Position numbers and translations under genes: made by a program
Notes under the pieces: model-generated
The model's input: only the letters and a program-made list of their open reading frames with translations
What the model was told of the DNA's origin: nothing
Database searches by the model: none
Assembly (NCBI RefSeq): GCF_014694315.1
Contig: NZ_JAAOXD010000004.1
Location: 1-64,000, forward strand
Direction of reading: 5' to 3'
Source: Arthrobacter ipis
Lineage (GTDB): Bacteria > Actinomycetota > Actinomycetes > Actinomycetales > Micrococcaceae
DNA length: 64,000 nucleotides
Shown here: positions 61,001 to 64,000 of the stretch, one piece after another
Layout of the letters: each line of letters starts with the position of its first letter
How positions within the stretch are numbered: position 1 is the first letter of the stretch

Positions 61001-64000
61001 TCTACAGCGCGCGGACCAAGGCGCTGACCTATGAACCTGATCACGCGACGGTTCAGCTCAGTCCGGAGCTGACCGCGTCCTTGAATGATTCCACCCTGGA
61101 CTCGATCCGGCAGGTGTTCAGGGAACTTCCAGAGTTCACGGACCCCGTCCGTCCTGGACCTGATCACCCATGGCGGTTTGCCTCTGTCGCCGGCGGTGGG
61201 CAGCAGGAGCAGCAACTGCTGGCTCTGGGATGTCGCCTCAACGAGGCGCTGAATGCCTTGCGGCCAACGCCTGGACTGCCGTCGGTTCTGGACGCAGCGC
61301 AGACGCCGGCCGACGTCGCAACGCTCGCCACACTGCTGCAGGACCGGGACGTCCCGTTGGGAACGCTGGATGCGGTCCGCTCCAGCGACTGGTCACTTAA
61401 TGCTGAACAGCTGGAGAACCTGGTTACGGCCTTTGCGTCCGTCCAGCATCCGGGCCTTGAGCAGGTAGCGCCGGCGGCTATGGACCTTCCTCTGCCAGAA
61501 ATCCTCGGCCGCGCACAGCAGGCCGCAGCTTCCGGGTTCTGGGGACGCAAAAAGCGGTTGTTGGCAGTGGCCGCCGAACTGTCTTCCGTGCTTGCTCCTG
61601 GAGCTGAGATCCGCCACAAGGAGCTGGTGCCGCTGCTGGAGAAACTGGTGGCGGTCCAGCACGAGGTCTCCGGCCTGCGGGCAACGCGGGGCTCTTTGCC
61701 TGGGCTGCCTGCAGACCAGCAATGGAACCCTCTGACGCCGGACGCCCAAGCCGACCTGCGGCACCGCATATCCTGGCTGCGCTGGGCCGCGCAGGCGGTG
61801 CAGCCGGCTTCGAAGCCCGCCGTCGCGAGCTTCCAGAGCGAGCTCCGTACGTTCCTGAAGGATGCCCCTGACGTCCACCAGAACGTTGTCGGCTGGCTGC
61901 GGGAGCTTTCCCATGCCTGGGAAGAATTCCTGAAGATTCAAGGTGTGGGTAGCGATGACCTGCGTGCGTGGACCGGTGTGCTGGGCTTCCTGGCCCGATG
62001 GTGGGAAACGTCCGTGCCGCGGCGACTGGACGCGGCAGGGTCGGTACCGCTGACGCGGTGGCTCGAGCTGATCCGTCATGTCGAACCGTTGCGTGCCGCG
62101 GGGCTGGTGGACGCCCGTATTGCCATCCTCGACGGCGAGCTGGAAGCCGATGACGCAGCAGCAGCCTTTGAACGCGGCTTGGCTGAAGGGTCGCTGGCCG
62201 AACGCCGGATCGCTACCGGGTTGGGCGACTTTGATGCCGCGGTGCACGAGCGCACCATCGAGCGGTTCACCACGCGCGCGGAAGCGGTACGCGAGCTGCT
62301 CAAAACCAACCTTGCCGCCGGGGTTCTGCGCTCCCGGACGGTCTCGTCGTCGACCTCCGGGCGCATGGGCGAGCTGCAACGGCAACTGACCAGGCAACGA
62401 GGTGGGTTGTCCGTTCGAAAACTGATGGAACACTATGCAGACCTCATCACGGGGATCATGCCCTGCACGCTGGTCAGCCCGGATTCGGTGGCGCGGTTCT
62501 TCCCTGCCAAGGCCGGTCTGTTTGACATCGTGGTGTTCGATGAAGCCTCACAAATCCGGGTTGCCGACGCGGTGGGTGCCATGGGCCGCGGTGCGTCAGT
62601 GGTAGTGGTGGGTGACAGCAAGCAGATGCCGCCCACGTCGTTCGCCGAGATTTCCTCCGACGCCGGCAGCGACGGCGACGCCGAGATCTCCGTGGTGGAG
62701 GATATGGAGTCGATCCTTTCCGAGTGCGTGGAAGCGCGGGTGCCGCGGCAGTGGCTGTCCTGGCACTACCGGAGCCAGGACGAATCGCTGATTGCTTTCA
62801 GTAACCAGCAGTACTACGACAGCAAGCTTTCCTCGTTCCCGGGCCCGTCCCACGGGGCTGCGAATTCGGGTGTCCGCGGGCACGGGGTGAACTTTGTCCG
62901 GGTTGACGGCCAGTTCCACCGCTCGGGGCCGTCCAAGGTCCTCCGTACCAATCCTGTGGAGGCTGCTGCGGTGGTGGCCGAGATCCGTCGCAGGTTTGAT
63001 GCTGATCCGGCGGGGACTCCCTCCATCGGTGTGGTGACGTTCAACCTGCAGCAGCGTGCCCTGATTGAAGGGCTGCTGCGCGACACGGAAGAGCCGCGCA
63101 TTGTCGCTGCCCTGGACGAGGATTCAGAAGGGCTTTTCGTCAAAAACCTTGAGAACGTGCAGGGCGATGAGCGGGACGTCATCCTGTTCTCGACCGGGTT
63201 CAGCAAGAATGACAAGGGATATCTGCCGTTGAACTTTGGTCCCTTGAACCGGTCTGGTGGGGAGCGGCGCCTTAACGTTGCTGTCACCCGTGCACGCCGG
63301 CAAGTTGTTGTTTTTTCCAGCTTCAACCCGGCCGATCTGCGCTCGGAGGAAACCAGCTCCGTTGGCATCAAGCACTTGCGGTCCTACCTTGATCTCGCCG
63401 AACAGGGGACTGCCGCGCTACCTTACGATGGGCGCCGCGCCGCCAGTATTGACCTGCACCGGGAAGAGATTGCCGATGCGCTGCGGGACCGAGGCTTTGT
63501 CATTGCAACAGACGTGGGGCTGTCCGACTTCAAAGTTGATATCAGCGTTGCCGTTCCCGACAACCCCAACCGCCCGTTGATGGCCGTCCTTCTGGACAGC
63601 CCCGCGTGGGCTGCCCGCCGGACGGCGGGCGACCGGGACGGGCTTCCCGGGGATGTTCTTACCCGCATGATGCGCTGGCCCTCAGTGCAGCGGGTCTGGC
63701 TACCGGCCTGGCTGGCCGACCGGGACGCCGTGCTGGACAAGCTTGAAGCTGCTCTGGAGGAAGCGTACGAGGCGGCGGCTCCTGCTTCAGAACCTCAGGA
63801 TGCGTTGACTGGCGGAACTCCCGCGGTGACGCGCTCCGGACGACGGGCGGCAGAAGCGGCCGCACCTGAGCAGGAGTTCGTTCTGGTCGCAGGCAAGGAC
63901 ACTTCGCCTCTTGGCCAGGGAACCCTCCTGGAGGCCTTTCAAGCGAACCCTAGGCCAGCCACGCTTGTAACCGTATCCGCCCAGTCCAGCTACGAGCCTT
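58057..64000 (+). CDS. HEPN-TGL-DUF4011-SF1 helicase-MTES nuclease giant protein (partial)
   Basis: Open for 1981 codons and runs off the window. Domains in order: an Swt1-like HEPN domain with the RNLWAH motif (R-X4-H, about 95); a beta domain (about 190-290); a transglutaminase-like segment LDDRLGTCLDTTLVLAAALEF with VDGHAFLGYW (Cys about 406, His about 430); DUF4011 (WKNALLDLSLRNRLINF, about 570); SF1 helicase with Walker A LEGPPGTGKSQTITNLL (about 868), Walker B VFDEASQ (about 1490), VVGDSKQMPP and VQGDERDVILFSTGF; and an MTES_1575-type nuclease fold (REEIADALRDRGFV, VDISVAVPD, AVLLDSPAW, DRDGLPGDVL) from about 1800. ATG 58057 has GGGGGAA upstream. Such proteins are anti-phage candidates. 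Confidence 0.92.
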   Translation, partial: MSLSNREYVGRALEALAVGLEPYIAGVLGEVAPGVAWTKIIQHKDENAGRAAQTYAPTDLSLQLRIMTESMGSLGYPFNLPHDARSHTSELRQARNLWAHNESFDDPDTFRTLDTAGRLAKVIGLDQTHSELAALLTEYQDRSSPNHEQPEEDQQALPAAVVQPDLPGANSSVEPVAHEPAASAAHVVVEVTTADALSYAMAHNGFRFVRQVKITNVGAEIRGAVVHVEASGQSGRISGDFQQYVDLAAGQTITLDDLNVPVQAATMYELADRQMGKVLVTVQSAGADAAVTELGRSETDLTLLPAQLWIAGRGLVSYEFLAAYVQPHHPSIAKLMSEAADILMQTTGSGSFDGYLEDADRVDQIVFAIAQAMSARDIRYSMPPASWGLEGQQVRTPAQVLDDRLGTCLDTTLVLAAALEFCGIRPLLWLVDGHAFLGYWREEGSLSTAASDDVPELVSLVQRGFIGLVETTLLTGSQPISAAALRNSPLNRYVESGNNEINAVTDIRRARLDGIYPLPARTTSDAGTHTVVNYVPETKTAPALPKKAASSGGTVRTTTDVPPRVVQWKNALLDLSLRNRLINFTDTARFPLAVPTAWMGAFEDLISKGTSVSLLPSNQISAIHQERGVRFGKDLPQDELADLLSSKKSVFAEVSEDGYNAKMRGLAYKAKTQSEETGANNLYLALGSLMWELDGRALRSPLVLVPVKLTSAGKNGLYRVTLDETGQSTPNYCLLEKLAQSHDLRIPGLAEPEEDGFGIDLDAAFDAVRAAVSAKGLAFRVENTVDLSMLQFAKFRLWKDLDENWREFTANSLVNHLINTPTELYSDSVPVTPDVDLDALAAHCPIPADSSQLEAVASAVSGQTFVLEGPPGTGKSQTITNLLTRAIVDGKRVLFVAEKRAALDVVQRRLDDVGMGPFSLDLHDKGSKPAVVRAQIKHALELRLSANQQQLETASTDLASARRGLVRYATNVHEENGAQLSLYSARTKALTYEPDHATVQLSPELTASLNDSTLDSIRQVFRELPEFTDPVRPGPDHPWRFASVAGGGQQEQQLLALGCRLNEALNALRPTPGLPSVLDAAQTPADVATLATLLQDRDVPLGTLDAVRSSDWSLNAEQLENLVTAFASVQHPGLEQVAPAAMDLPLPEILGRAQQAAASGFWGRKKRLLAVAAELSSVLAPGAEIRHKELVPLLEKLVAVQHEVSGLRATRGSLPGLPADQQWNPLTPDAQADLRHRISWLRWAAQAVQPASKPAVASFQSELRTFLKDAPDVHQNVVGWLRELSHAWEEFLKIQGVGSDDLRAWTGVLGFLARWWETSVPRRLDAAGSVPLTRWLELIRHVEPLRAAGLVDARIAILDGELEADDAAAAFERGLAEGSLAERRIATGLGDFDAAVHERTIERFTTRAEAVRELLKTNLAAGVLRSRTVSSSTSGRMGELQRQLTRQRGGLSVRKLMEHYADLITGIMPCTLVSPDSVARFFPAKAGLFDIVVFDEASQIRVADAVGAMGRGASVVVVGDSKQMPPTSFAEISSDAGSDGDAEISVVEDMESILSECVEARVPRQWLSWHYRSQDESLIAFSNQQYYDSKLSSFPGPSHGAANSGVRGHGVNFVRVDGQFHRSGPSKVLRTNPVEAAAVVAEIRRRFDADPAGTPSIGVVTFNLQQRALIEGLLRDTEEPRIVAALDEDSEGLFVKNLENVQGDERDVILFSTGFSKNDKGYLPLNFGPLNRSGGERRLNVAVTRARRQVVVFSSFNPADLRSEETSSVGIKHLRSYLDLAEQGTAALPYDGRRAASIDLHREEIADALRDRGFVIATDVGLSDFKVDISVAVPDNPNRPLMAVLLDSPAWAARRTAGDRDGLPGDVLTRMMRWPSVQRVWLPAWLADRDAVLDKLEAALEEAYEAAAPASEPQDALTGGTPAVTRSGRRAAEAAAPEQEFVLVAGKDTSPLGQGTLLEAFQANPRPATLVTVSAQSSYEP

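Overview
The window is a 64 kb piece of a high-GC actinobacterial chromosome, most likely Arthrobacter or a close relative in the Micrococcaceae. The basis is the codon usage, the complete ureABCEFGD-nickel transporter cluster, the C5-pathway haem gene, the LacI-type sugar regulators and interspersed repeats containing GAGCTTGTCGA. This assignment is inference from gene content; no 16S gene is present.

Left part, 1-25.3 kb, is ordinary chromosome. It holds a possible IS end at the edge, a PiT-type phosphate transporter with its DUF47/PhoU-like partner, tRNA-Lys(UUU) with a terminator, hemA, a LacI regulator overlapping a cysteine hydrolase, and the urease operon ending in a NiCoT nickel importer. 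A fructose/fructan locus follows: PfkB kinase, ABC transporter, divergent LacI regulator and a secreted GH32 levanase-like enzyme. Near-identical palindromes (TGACAACGATGTCA, GACAACGTTGTC) tie the transporter, regulator and GH32 gene into one regulon. Then come a small lipoprotein and malQ.

Middle part, 25.3-38.7 kb: a secreted GH13 alpha-amylase gene is split by a 10,436-bp integrated element (26913-37348). The element carries a large serine integrase, a small Cys/His protein, an HTH protein, a primase-polymerase/P4-type helicase, several small unknown proteins, an HNH endonuclease and a lone tail tape measure protein. It has no capsid, portal, terminase or other tail gene. attL and attR can both be read around a central TC, and removing the element restores the amylase frame exactly. 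A 1.2-kb gene-free region holds 15 GGACC/GGTCC motifs around an AT-rich stretch and a 20-bp inverted repeat, so it looks like a replication origin. Together these features suggest a phage satellite that uses a helper phage.

Right part, 38.8-64 kb: after a lactonase-like beta-propeller gene and a PrmC-like methyltransferase comes a defence island of visibly lower GC. It starts with an IS3 remnant fused to a decapitated BREX pglX, followed by intact brxL, an unknown coiled-coil protein, a DUF262/DUF1524 (GmrSD/BrxU-like) nuclease and a small ORF. Next is a RapA-like SNF2 helicase convergent with an operon of a GrpE-like fusion protein and an Hsp70-like ATPase. The last two genes are a frameshifted unknown gene and a very large HEPN-transglutaminase-DUF4011-SF1 helicase-MTES nuclease protein that runs off the window.

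The most interesting candidates are the satellite with its own tape measure protein and the Hsp70/GrpE-like/SNF2 module, which I do not recognise as a named defence system.
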